Shown here piece after piece: positions 56,694-64,000 of a stretch of DNA of 64,000 nucleotides. Position 1 is the first letter of the stretch; the number at the start of each line of letters is the position of its first letter. The notes beneath the pieces were generated by a model, which was given only the letters and a program-made list of their open reading frames with translations, did no database searches and had not been told where the DNA came from. The DNA comes from Algiphilus aromaticivorans DG1253 (lineage in GTDB: Bacteria; Pseudomonadota; Gammaproteobacteria; Nevskiales; Nevskiaceae). Made by a program: the position numbers and the translations under genes. The stretch lies in assembly GCF_000733765.1 (NCBI RefSeq), contig NZ_JPOG01000001.1, forward strand, positions 1,240,001-1,304,000, in the 5' to 3' direction.

Positions 56694-56753
56694 TCGAGTC
56701 CACTTGCGCCTACCAAGTCGTAGACGAGGCCCCGCTCACTGGGGCTTCTTCGT
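56694..56753 (+). repeat. Diverged extra copy of the tRNA-Val 3' tail plus terminator
   Basis: This stretch repeats 56544-56602, the tRNA-Val sequence from the T-loop (TCGAGTCC) through GCGCCTACCA and the terminator hairpin, with about ten differences and an offset of 150 bases. The terminator stem (GCCCC/GGGGC) survives, but the T-run is broken to TTCTT. No tRNA body precedes it. Confidence 0.88.
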
Positions 56754-57090
56754 ATTCGGTACGGGGATCGGGGATGAGTGGGAGTAGCTGCACGAACGTC
56801 TTCCGCCGCATGGACGATGTACTGGCTGTGGGCGGCTACTTGTTGGACGCCCATCAAGGCGAGGAGCGTCACAGCGTCGGAGCCATGCGTTGGCTCGTCG
56901 GGTCGCGCCATGCGAGCGAAAGCTGCGGCGCGACGGCTTCCCGGGGTTCTGTTGGCCGAATGCGGTGATAAACTTGCGACACAGACTAAACGGGCGCGTG
57001 GCGTCCGGGCTGCGAGTCTGAACACGCCATTTCCCTATCCGCGCGCCGCCGGCAGGCCGAGCGCCGCATCAAGACTGGAGTAGCTTGACG
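56754..57090. other. Gene-free 337-base region before the aldolase gene
   Basis: No coding gene is supported. Short open frames here have no ribosome-binding site, family match or codon pattern like the neighbours. The aldolase promoter should lie near the 3' part (for example GATAAAC near 56970), but no clean -35/-10 pair was identified. Confidence 0.5.
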
Positions 57091-58110
57091 ATGGACGAAA
57101 AGATTCTTGCCGACACCGCTCGCAGGATGGTGGCCCCGGGGCGTGGCCTGTTGGCCGCCGACGAGTCCACCGGCACCATCAAGAAGCGCTTCGACTCGAT
57201 TTCTGTGGAAAACACCGAGGAGAACCGGCGCGCTTATCGCGACCTGTTGTTCACCACGGTGGGCGCCGAGGATTACGTCAGCGGCGTGATCCTCTTCGAG
57301 GAAACGCTCTTCCAGAGTAGCGCTGACGGTACCCCCTTCCCCAAACTGCTCGCTTCGCGCGACATCATCCCGGGAATCAAGGTCGACAAGGGCGCCAAGC
57401 CTTTGGTCGCTTGCCCGGGCGAGACCGTGACGGAAGGCCTCGACGGCTTGCGCGAGCGGCTGGAGAAGTACCGCGAGGCCGGGGCGCGCTTTGCCAAGTG
57501 GCGCGCGGTAATCACCATTGGCGAGAACATGCCGAGCGACTGCGCCATTGATGTCAACGCGCACGCGCTGGCCCGCTATGCCGCGCTTTGCCAGGAAGCC
57601 AACATCACGCCAATCGTCGAGCCGGAAGTGCTGATGGATGGTGACAACAGCAACGAAGTCTGCGAGGCAGTAACCACACGCGTGCTGGAAGCCACTTTCG
57701 CTGCCCTGCGACTGCAGCGCGTGCTGCTGGAGGGCATGGTCCTCAAGCCGAACATGGTACTGCCGGGCAAGAATTGCCCGCAGCAGGTCGATGTGCAGAC
57801 TGTGGCGGCCGCTACCGTGCGGACCCTGCGACGCTGCGTGCCTGCCGCGGTACCGGGTATTGCCTTCCTTTCGGGCGGGCAGTCGGACGAACTGGCCACG
57901 CAGCATCTGGACGCGATGAACAAGATGGAGGGCGCGCCTTGGTCGCTGACCTTCAGTTATGGGCGCGCACTGCAGGCTCCGGCGCTGAAAGCATGGGCGG
58001 GGCAGTCGGGGAATGCCGAAGCCGCGCAGAAGGCTTATTTTCACCGCGCCAAGCTCAACGGTTTGGCAGCTACCGGCCGCTATAGCGAGGCCATGGAAGA
58101 AGCGGCCTGA
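57091..58110 (+). CDS. Class I fructose-bisphosphate aldolase
   Basis: A 339-residue class I (Schiff-base) aldolase of the eukaryotic-like type. It cleaves fructose 1,6-bisphosphate to glyceraldehyde 3-phosphate and DHAP. GRGLLAADESTGTIKKRF opens the active site, VLLEGMVLKPNMVLPGK holds the Schiff-base Lys, and FLSGGQSDELATQHLDAMN the phosphate-binding Ser/Gly region. The C-terminal YSEAMEEAA is shorter than the animal tail. The ATG was preferred over a TTG two codons earlier; GGAG lies 10 bases upstream. Confidence 0.95.
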   Translation: MDEKILADTARRMVAPGRGLLAADESTGTIKKRFDSISVENTEENRRAYRDLLFTTVGAEDYVSGVILFEETLFQSSADGTPFPKLLASRDIIPGIKVDKGAKPLVACPGETVTEGLDGLRERLEKYREAGARFAKWRAVITIGENMPSDCAIDVNAHALARYAALCQEANITPIVEPEVLMDGDNSNEVCEAVTTRVLEATFAALRLQRVLLEGMVLKPNMVLPGKNCPQQVDVQTVAAATVRTLRRCVPAAVPGIAFLSGGQSDELATQHLDAMNKMEGAPWSLTFSYGRALQAPALKAWAGQSGNAEAAQKAYFHRAKLNGLAATGRYSEAMEEAA

Positions 58111-58154
58111 TCGACGCGGCCCGGGCCAACTGACTGCATTCCTTGGCCTCGGCG

Positions 58155-59909
58155 ATGAGCGCGGATCGCATCGCCGAAGCCCTGCGCGCCTCTGACATTT
58201 TTGCAGGCATCGGGCGCGTGGGGATGGCGCGTGTTGTGCGTGCCTGCAGCCTCCAGCGCCTGCCGGGTGGCGAGGTGCTCTACGAGCAGGGCACTTCGCC
58301 GGACGGCCTCTACCTAGTCGCGCACGGACGCATGCGTGCGGAGCGGCGCGACGAGCATGGTGTGGTACACGTGCTCCGCGAGCTGCGTGCCGGGGACACG
58401 ATGGGCGGTCTCTCGCTGATGGCCGGCAAGCCGCATCGCGCGACCTTGCGCGCGATGCGTGACACCGAGGTGGTGTGTATCGGCGAAGCAGCCGTCGAGC
58501 GCTTGCTGTATCGCCACCCGAACTTCGGCCGCGAGGCGGTGCGCCAGTGGCTGCGTGCTGTTCTCTATACCCCGCCACCGCGCACTGGCGACGAGCGGCG
58601 CAGCGCGCGAACACTGGCAGTCGTGCCGGCGCATGAAGGTGCACCGGTGGAGGTGGTCGCAGACGCACTACTGACCTCCCTGCGCGATCGCGGCAGCGTC
58701 GTACGCAGCGATGGCCAATGCATCGACGGGCCGGATACGCTGCGTCAGTGTGATCGCGACCTCTCCGATGATGAGAGCGTGCCTCTTCTGGACGGGCTCG
58801 AGCGCGACTACCGCTTCGTGGTTTACATGGCGCGGCATACGGATGACGCTTGGTGCGCGCGTAGCCTGCGTCAAGCTGATCGCATCATTGTGGTGGCGGC
58901 CTCCGGCATGGCCGCGAGCAGCAGCCCGCTGACGCGGCATCTCGCGGGACTGCGCGGCAAGGCCGAGCCGGAGGTGGTCATCGTCGGCAGCGGGGCCAGC
59001 GACCCGCTGGCGTGGCGGGCGCTGGTGGGGGCACGCATGCACCATCGGGTGCGGGTCGGCGAGCGCGCCGGATTTGATCGCATGGTGCGCCTGCTGACGG
59101 GGCAGGCAATCGGCGTTGCACTCGGTGGCGGTGGCGCGCGCGGATTCGCGCACATCGGGTTGCTGCAAGCGATGGAGAAGCTCGGGCTGCAGGCCGATCT
59201 CGTGGTGGGTACGAGCATGGGGGCGCTGATCGGCGCGCTCTCCGCCACAGGGCGTGACGCGACACAGGTACGAGCGGTGGCTCACGATATGTTCGTGGCG
59301 CGCAACCTGCTGAACGACTTCACACTGCCGCGTGTCTCGCTGATTCGTGCGCGGCGGGCGCGCCAGCATCTGGAGCAGATATTCGGCTCCACGCGTATCG
59401 AGGAGATGCGCGGTTACTTCGCCTGCACGACCACGAATCTGACCCGTGCCCGCGCCGAGATTCACGACCGTGGTCTGCTCGCGCACTGGCTCGTCGCGAG
59501 CATGTCGGTGCCCGGGGTTGCTCCGCCGGTAATCTATAACGGCGACGTCCTCGTCGACGGTGGCGTGCTCAGTCCGGTGCCCTCCGGTCTGCTCGCCGAT
59601 CTCGGCCGTGGACCTGTGCTCGCTTCCGATGTATCGGCGGACGAGCGCTTTGGCGCTGGCTCCGGAGAAGGCGGACTGCGCGCGGGCGAGGACGTCAATA
59701 TCTTCCGGGTGCTCTACCGTACCGCCACGCTGTCGACCGAGGAGGAACTCGAAGCCCGGGCCGCACGTACCGACTGCTATCTGCGCATGCCGGTGTCGGG
59801 CGTTGGCATGTTCGAGTGGGAGCGGCTCGATGAGCTCGTGGATCGCGCCAGAGCGCACGCTGAGGAGCGGCTTGAGCGCTGGCTGAGGGAGGTCGAAGAG
59901 GCCGCCTGA
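58155..59909 (+). CDS. Cyclic-nucleotide-binding patatin-like phospholipase (NTE-like)
   Basis: A 584-residue two-domain protein. The N-terminal CRP-like domain (about 8-125) has YEQGTSPDGLYLVAHGRMRAE and AGDTMGGLSLMAGKPHRATLRA. The middle is a diverged P-loop-like region. The C-terminal patatin domain (about 315-490) has GVALGGGGARGFAHIGLLQAM, GTSMG with the nucleophile Ser and LVDGGVLSPVP with the Asp. The layout mirrors neuropathy target esterase and bacterial relatives that hydrolyse lysophospholipids. Whether it binds a nucleotide is not evident. The ATG was chosen over an upstream TTG. Confidence 0.88.
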   Translation: MSADRIAEALRASDIFAGIGRVGMARVVRACSLQRLPGGEVLYEQGTSPDGLYLVAHGRMRAERRDEHGVVHVLRELRAGDTMGGLSLMAGKPHRATLRAMRDTEVVCIGEAAVERLLYRHPNFGREAVRQWLRAVLYTPPPRTGDERRSARTLAVVPAHEGAPVEVVADALLTSLRDRGSVVRSDGQCIDGPDTLRQCDRDLSDDESVPLLDGLERDYRFVVYMARHTDDAWCARSLRQADRIIVVAASGMAASSSPLTRHLAGLRGKAEPEVVIVGSGASDPLAWRALVGARMHHRVRVGERAGFDRMVRLLTGQAIGVALGGGGARGFAHIGLLQAMEKLGLQADLVVGTSMGALIGALSATGRDATQVRAVAHDMFVARNLLNDFTLPRVSLIRARRARQHLEQIFGSTRIEEMRGYFACTTTNLTRARAEIHDRGLLAHWLVASMSVPGVAPPVIYNGDVLVDGGVLSPVPSGLLADLGRGPVLASDVSADERFGAGSGEGGLRAGEDVNIFRVLYRTATLSTEEELEARAARTDCYLRMPVSGVGMFEWERLDELVDRARAHAEERLERWLREVEEAA

Positions 59910-60017
59910 AGTCGCTGCCGAAGCGTAGCGACTCTGGAAGCTGCACCTGCCCCTGTGGTGTCAGTGGAACCTGATCGTTGTGCCTCGGCAACCGCCGGGC
60001 GGGAAGGCTGTTCAAGC

Positions 60018-61001
60018 TCAGTTCGATGGCTGAATGCCCTCATCAGCGAGGCAGACCGTCAGGCAGTGGTCGATCCAGCTGTCCATGCGCAGGTTCTCGA
60101 TGAAGCCGCAGTGACCGCCGTGCTCGGTGGCGATTAGGCGGATCGACGGGCTGCGGCGGATGTGTTCGAAAGCTGACCACGGCACAACCGGGTCGTCCTT
60201 GGCGGTGATGACGGTGGTGGGTGTAACCGTACCGAGATCTGCGTTTCGGCTGATGTCGTGGCTGGCGAGGTAGTCGTCGAGGCCGGGGTAGGGGGTGTGC
60301 TCGTGGCTGAAACGCTCGGTAATGGTGACGAAGCCGGATAGCTGGCGCAGCTCCGAGAAGTCGTAGTGATCGGGCCAGGCCGCTTGCTTAGCATGCAGCG
60401 ATCGGCGCCATTTACGCTCGAAATAGCGCCGAATGGGTTTCGGGCAATGATCCAGTGCTTCGAGAGTAGCGCGCGGTGCGATAGCCGGACAAACCGCGAT
60501 GCACTGGCTGACTGGCAGATCCTTCTCCGTGCGCGCCTCGCCGAGGCGCAGCGCGAAGTTTCCGCCGAGCGAAAAACCGACTACACGAAGGTCGCCGCCT
60601 ACCATGGCGGCAATCGCCTTGAGCGCTCCGCAGACTTCATCGAGGCGTCCGGAATGGAACATTTCCGGATTCAGGTCGTGCGTATAGCCGTGATCGCGCA
60701 GATTCAGGCGGGTGACCTGCCAGCCGGCATCGAATAGCGCGCGCGCCGCGCTCATGAGATACACCGAATCGTGGCAGCCTTCCCAGCCGTGCAGCAGGAC
60801 GACGCGCCCTCGGCAGTCAGACGGCGGTGCGCTGATCCAGGCAACCAGGCGGACGCCGTCGCCGCAGTCCAGGACCTGTCGCTCGGCACTGGTGACGACC
60901 GGATGACGGCGGATGCGGCGGCGCCGCAGCCGGAAAGAGGCCAGCGCCGTCTGCAGCAGCGGTGCGCGCAGCCAGGGTGCCGGGCGGAAGTCGGGAATCA
61001 C
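60018..61001 (-). CDS. YheT-like alpha/beta hydrolase
   Basis: A 327-residue hydrolase of the YheT/ABHD group. The nucleophile elbow is VVGFSLGGNFALRLGEA, the Asp is in TAKDDPVVPWSAF and the His in TEHGGHCGF. The N-terminus DFRPAPWLRAPLLQTALASFRLRRRRI is typical. The GTG start overlaps the dapE stop (GTGA), giving translational coupling; a longer reading would overlap dapE entirely. The substrate is unknown, possibly a lipid ester. Confidence 0.88.
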   Translation of the reverse strand: MIPDFRPAPWLRAPLLQTALASFRLRRRRIRRHPVVTSAERQVLDCGDGVRLVAWISAPPSDCRGRVVLLHGWEGCHDSVYLMSAARALFDAGWQVTRLNLRDHGYTHDLNPEMFHSGRLDEVCGALKAIAAMVGGDLRVVGFSLGGNFALRLGEARTEKDLPVSQCIAVCPAIAPRATLEALDHCPKPIRRYFERKWRRSLHAKQAAWPDHYDFSELRQLSGFVTITERFSHEHTPYPGLDDYLASHDISRNADLGTVTPTTVITAKDDPVVPWSAFEHIRRSPSIRLIATEHGGHCGFIENLRMDSWIDHCLTVCLADEGIQPSN

Positions 61002-62155
61002 GCTGGCTCTTCGACCAGCAGTCGCCGCAGCACGCCCTCGTAGATGCGCGCGAGCGGATCGAGGTCGGCGAGCCGGACATGTTCGTCGATCTGGTGGATG
61101 CTGGCGTTGATGGGGCCGATCTCGATCACCTGGGTGCCAGCGGGCGCGATGAAGCGCGCGTCGGAGGTGCCTCCCGCCGTGGAGAGCGCTGGATCGAGGC
61201 CGGTGACCGTCTGAATGCTGGCGGCGGCAGCCTGGCTGAGGCGGCCCCGGGGCGTGACGAAGGGGTCGCCCGAAACCTGCCATTCGGCGTCGTAGTCCGC
61301 ACAGTGCCGGGCGATCAAGGCCTCCGCTCGGCGCCGGATCTCAGCGGCCGGGCTGGCCGGGCTGTGCCGGAAGTTGCACTGTGCCCAGGCACTGCCCGGC
61401 ACGACATTGTTGGCGCCGGTACCACCGCCGACGTTGGAGACCTGGAAGGAAGTTGGCGGAAAGTCGCGGTCGCCTTCGTCCCAGCGCTCGTCGGCCAGCG
61501 CGGCCAGCGCGCGGCTCAGGCGGTGGATGGGGTTGTCGACGCGGTGCGGATAGGCGACATGGCCCTGCCGGCCGTCAACGGTCAGCTGAAGGTTCAGGGA
61601 GCCGCGCCGGCCGATCATGATGCGGTCGCCGAGCTTGTCGACGCTGGATGCCTCGCCGACGATGGCGTAGTCCGGTCGCACATTCATCGCTCGGAGCTGC
61701 TCCATGACATGGCGCGTCCCAAAACGGGCCGGACCTTCCTCGTCGCTGGTCAGCAGAAAGGCGATGCTACCGGCCGGTTCGTGGCCGTCGGCGAGCAGGC
61801 GCTGCACGGCAGTGACCATCGCGGCCAGCCCGGACTTCATGTCCGCCGCGCCGCGGCCGTAGAGGCAGCCGTCGCGCTCGGTAGGGCTGAAGGGCGGGCT
61901 CGACCAGCGCGCTTCAGGGCCGGGCGGCACGACATCCGTGTGCCCGGCGAACACGAAGAGGGGCGCGCGCGTGCCGCGCCGCAGCCACAGATTGCGCACG
62001 CCATCGGCGTCGAAGGCGTGTGCCTGAAAGCCCAGTGGCGCCAGCTCGGCGGCGAGGATGTCGCAGCAGCCGGCGTCGTCCGGCGTCACCGAGGCGCGGG
62101 CGATCAGGCGCTTGAGCAGCGCGCGCGTCGGGTCGCCGGGCCGGTCGCTGGTCAT
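60998..62155 (-). CDS. dapE: Succinyl-diaminopimelate desuccinylase
   Basis: A 385-residue zinc metallohydrolase of lysine and diaminopimelate synthesis. FAGHTDVVPPG (zinc His and Asp), LYGRGAADMKSGLAAMV (bridging Asp), LLTSDEEGPA (general-base Glu pair) and GGTSDARF are the DapE signatures. The ATG of MTSDRPG was chosen; an upstream in-frame ATG overlaps dapD. dapD lies just upstream, 4 bases away, and makes the N-succinyl group that DapE removes two steps later. Confidence 0.95.
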   Translation of the reverse strand: MTSDRPGDPTRALLKRLIARASVTPDDAGCCDILAAELAPLGFQAHAFDADGVRNLWLRRGTRAPLFVFAGHTDVVPPGPEARWSSPPFSPTERDGCLYGRGAADMKSGLAAMVTAVQRLLADGHEPAGSIAFLLTSDEEGPARFGTRHVMEQLRAMNVRPDYAIVGEASSVDKLGDRIMIGRRGSLNLQLTVDGRQGHVAYPHRVDNPIHRLSRALAALADERWDEGDRDFPPTSFQVSNVGGGTGANNVVPGSAWAQCNFRHSPASPAAEIRRRAEALIARHCADYDAEWQVSGDPFVTPRGRLSQAAAASIQTVTGLDPALSTAGGTSDARFIAPAGTQVIEIGPINASIHQIDEHVRLADLDPLARIYEGVLRRLLVEEPA

Positions 62156-62159
62156 CGGC

Positions 62160-62981
62160 TCAGACGTCGCGCAGCAGTGCGTTGAGGCCGACCTTGGCGC
62201 GGGTCGCGGCGTCGACGCGCTTGACGATGACGGCGCAGTTGATGCTGTAGGCGCCGTTGTCGCGCGGCAGCGATCCGGCAACAACCACCGAGCCGGCGGG
62301 GACGCGGCCACGCAGGATCTCGCCGGATTCGCGATCGTAGATGGGGGTTGACTGCGTGATAAAGACGCCCATCGAGATCACCGAGCCCTGTTCGACAACC
62401 ACGCCTTCGACAATCTCCGAGCGCGCGCCGATGAAGCAATCGTCCTCGATGATCGTGGGGTTGGCCTGCAGCGGCTCCAGCACGCCGCCAATGCCAGCAC
62501 CTGCCGAAACGTGAACGTTGCTGCCGATCTGGGCGCAGGAGCCAATGCTGGCCCACGTATCGACCATGGTGCCTTTACCGACCCAGGCGCCGATGTTGAC
62601 GAAGGATGGCATCAGCACGACGTTGGGTGCGATATAGGCGCCACGGCGCACGGCCGCCGGTGGCACCACGCGCGCGCCCTGGTCGCGAAAGTCCGCTTCG
62701 CTCCAATTCGCGTACTTCAGCGGTACCTTGTCCCAGCCGCGCAGCGCGCCCATCTCGACGGGCTCGTTGCCCTGCAGACGGAAAGACAGCAGCACCGCCT
62801 TCTTCAGCCACTCATTGACGCGCCAGCCGCCGTTTCCGTCCGGCTCGGCGACGCGGCCCTGTCCGCTGTCCAACAGCTGGATGCAGGCCTCGACGGATTC
62901 CGCGACCTCCCGATTCGCCGGGGTGATCGAGTCGCGGGCCTCCCAGGCCTGCTCGATGGCGGATTGCAGCTCGGTGCTCAT
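62160..62981 (-). CDS. dapD: Tetrahydrodipicolinate N-succinyltransferase
   Basis: A 273-residue left-handed beta-helix enzyme that transfers succinyl from succinyl-CoA to tetrahydrodipicolinate. [19 protein letters not shown] opens the helical domain. Hexapeptide repeats run from about residue 105 to 230 ([53 protein letters not shown]). The length is standard. It forms a unit with dapE downstream. Confidence 0.96.
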   Translation of the reverse strand: MSTELQSAIEQAWEARDSITPANREVAESVEACIQLLDSGQGRVAEPDGNGGWRVNEWLKKAVLLSFRLQGNEPVEMGALRGWDKVPLKYANWSEADFRDQGARVVPPAAVRRGAYIAPNVVLMPSFVNIGAWVGKGTMVDTWASIGSCAQIGSNVHVSAGAGIGGVLEPLQANPTIIEDDCFIGARSEIVEGVVVEQGSVISMGVFITQSTPIYDRESGEILRGRVPAGSVVVAGSLPRDNGAYSINCAVIVKRVDAATRAKVGLNALLRDV

Positions 62982-63026
62982 TGCAGTGCTTTCTCCTTAG
63001 TTCTTCGGAATATGCATCGGGAAGGG

Positions 63027-64000
63027 TCAGTTCTGCGCGTCGTCGCGGATACGTGCGGTGAGCGCTTCGCACAGCGCCTGCAGCCGCTGGTCATCCTGCA
63101 GCGCCTGCTGCTGCGCGTCGGTGACGTAGAAGACGTCCTCGGCGCGTTCGCCAATGGTGGCGATCTTCGCCGCGTCCAGACGAACCCCGTGCTCGGCGAA
63201 GATCTCGCCGACGCGCGACAGCAGGCCGGGACGATCGGCGCTGACCAGTTCGATGGCGGTGCGCGCGCGGCCTTCCTCGGGGTAATAGTGCGCCGTGGTG
63301 GGCGTGTTGAAGTGCCGCAGCTGGCGCGACGGCTTCTGCGAGACGGTTACGCGCGTCAGCTGCGGGCCGGTAAGCTTGGCCAGCAGGGCGTCGCGGATCT
63401 CCTTGCGGCGGCCGTCGCTGTCGATCGGGCTGCCGTCGCCCTCGACCACGACATAGGAGTCGAGCGCATAGCCGTCCGCGGTGGTGTTCAGGCGGGCGTC
63501 CAGAATGGTGAGCCCCAGTTGCGCGAGCACGCCGGTGCTGACCGCGAAGAGCAGATCCCGGTCGCGGGTATAGACGAAGACCGTGGTGCCGCGCTCGGCG
63601 ACATCGTCGACCAGCGCGAGCGTGTCGCTCTGCCGGGATTCCAGCAGCGCCGGCAGATGCCAGGCCAGTTCCTCGGGCGTGTGGCGCAGGAAGTAGTCGG
63701 TGTCGAAGCGCTGCCAGATTGCTTCTGCGCGTGCGGCGTCGATGCCGCTGATCTCCAGGGCGCGGGCGCGCCGGTCGGCGACGACCTCGGTGGTGTCCTG
63801 CGGATGCTCGGTGCCGCGCTCGAAGGCTGCGGCGGTAGCGCGGTACAGCTCTTCAAGCAGCGACTTGCGCCAGCTGTTCCAGAGCTTGGGGTTGGTGGCG
63901 CGGATGTCGGCGCAGGTCAGCAGGAAGAGGTAATCCAGCCGCGCCCGCGAGCCGACCTTCTGCGCGAACTCGTTGACGACTTCCGGATCGGAAATATCCA
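63027..64000 (-). CDS. glnD: PII uridylyltransferase GlnD (3' part only)
   Basis: The open frame runs off the window and gives the last 323 residues of GlnD, which uridylylates PII proteins in nitrogen sensing. The start and nucleotidyltransferase domain lie outside. DYLFLLTCADIRATNPKLWNSWRKSLLEELY is the end of the HD domain region. Two ACT domains follow, TTVFVYTRDRDLLFAVSTGVLAQLGLTILDARL and TAIELVSADRPGLLSRVGEIFAEHGVRLDAAKI, which sense glutamine. The glnD-dapD order is common in gammaproteobacteria. Confidence 0.95.
   Translation of the reverse strand, partial: DISDPEVVNEFAQKVGSRARLDYLFLLTCADIRATNPKLWNSWRKSLLEELYRATAAAFERGTEHPQDTTEVVADRRARALEISGIDAARAEAIWQRFDTDYFLRHTPEELAWHLPALLESRQSDTLALVDDVAERGTTVFVYTRDRDLLFAVSTGVLAQLGLTILDARLNTTADGYALDSYVVVEGDGSPIDSDGRRKEIRDALLAKLTGPQLTRVTVSQKPSRQLRHFNTPTTAHYYPEEGRARTAIELVSADRPGLLSRVGEIFAEHGVRLDAAKIATIGERAEDVFYVTDAQQQALQDDQRLQALCEALTARIRDDAQN

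Noticed and set aside
56774-56968. A 64-residue frame between tRNA-Val and the aldolase gene
   Set aside because: No ribosome-binding site, no family resemblance and a composition unlike neighbouring genes.
56369-57025. A 218-residue minus-strand frame spanning tRNA-Val
   Set aside because: It translates the antisense of tRNA-Val, giving the peptide GLEPTTPTMSRWCSNQLSYAP, a well-known false annotation. Similar false peptides arise over tRNA-Ser, tRNA-Ala, tRNA-Arg and tRNA-Asn.

Overview
This 64 kb window is a dense, GC-rich bacterial chromosome segment. The gene content points to a gammaproteobacterium: mutS, cinA, recA, recX, alaS, lysC and csrA followed by tRNA-Ser; pilB, pilC, pilD, coaE, zapD and yacG in one block; gspA/gspB; dapE, dapD and glnD; and a TtpC-type TonB system. 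Paired DUF1329 proteins, DUF3450, DUF2505 and several SDR and acyl-CoA genes would fit a Salinisphaera/Nevskia-like or related marine lipid-degrading lineage. That placement is an inference, not something the sequence proves.

Layout. 1-2.8 kb: end of an HSDL2-like SDR, greB, a small lipoprotein, a DUF2061 protein and a second SDR. 2.8-9.3 kb: a tight operon of DUF3450, a TtpC-like ExbB, ExbB, ExbD, TonB and a final gene in which the usual TPR protein is fused to a complete DUF1329 domain. 9.3-13.6 kb: a DUF6918-like protein, an ABC1 kinase, a stand-alone DUF1329 protein and two small DUF genes. 13.6-22.6 kb: mutS (opposite strand), cinA, recA, recX, alaS, lysC, csrA and tRNA-Ser(GCT). 22.6-30.7 kb: a crotonase, a DUF4382 lipoprotein, then type IV pilus assembly genes running into coaE, zapD, yacG and tadA. 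30.7-35.9 kb: a periplasmic DSP/PTP-like lipoprotein with two YeeE-type sulfur transporters, clpB behind a sigma-32-like promoter, a LOG-family gene and a small acidic protein. 36-42.4 kb: an NfeD/slipin pair, tRNA-Ala(CGC), an acetylornithine-type aminotransferase, gspB/gspA and tRNA-Arg(CCT). 42.5-50.9 kb: an accessory-looking run with a bacterial Ig-like lipoprotein, a two-TM protein, a trypsin-like lipoprotein, an EAL protein, a patatin, an acyl-CoA synthetase and a nitroreductase. 50.9-57 kb: tRNA-Asn(GTT) with a repeat array, an aminotransferase, uvrB, nhaD and tRNA-Val(GAC) with a duplicated tail. 57-64 kb: class I aldolase, a cNMP-binding patatin, a YheT-like hydrolase, dapE, dapD and the 3' end of glnD.

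The two strongest oddities are these. First, the TPR-DUF1329 fusion at the end of a TonB operon, with a DUF1329 paralogue 2.1 kb downstream, suggests that envelope energisation is coupled to a DUF1329-dependent, probably hydrophobic-substrate, function. Second, tRNA-Asn and tRNA-Val are each followed by an extra copy of their own 3' end plus terminator, starting in the T-loop, in the manner of the E. coli tyrT/rtT repeats. At tRNA-Asn the repeats are interleaved with three palindromic two-hairpin units. All six hairpin loops carry GGA on the plus strand, and one matches 11 of 12 positions of the CsrA RNA consensus. csrA itself lies in this window.

Five tRNAs, several terminators and a few promoters are supported. 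No insertion sequence, transposase, integrase, rRNA or CRISPR array was seen.
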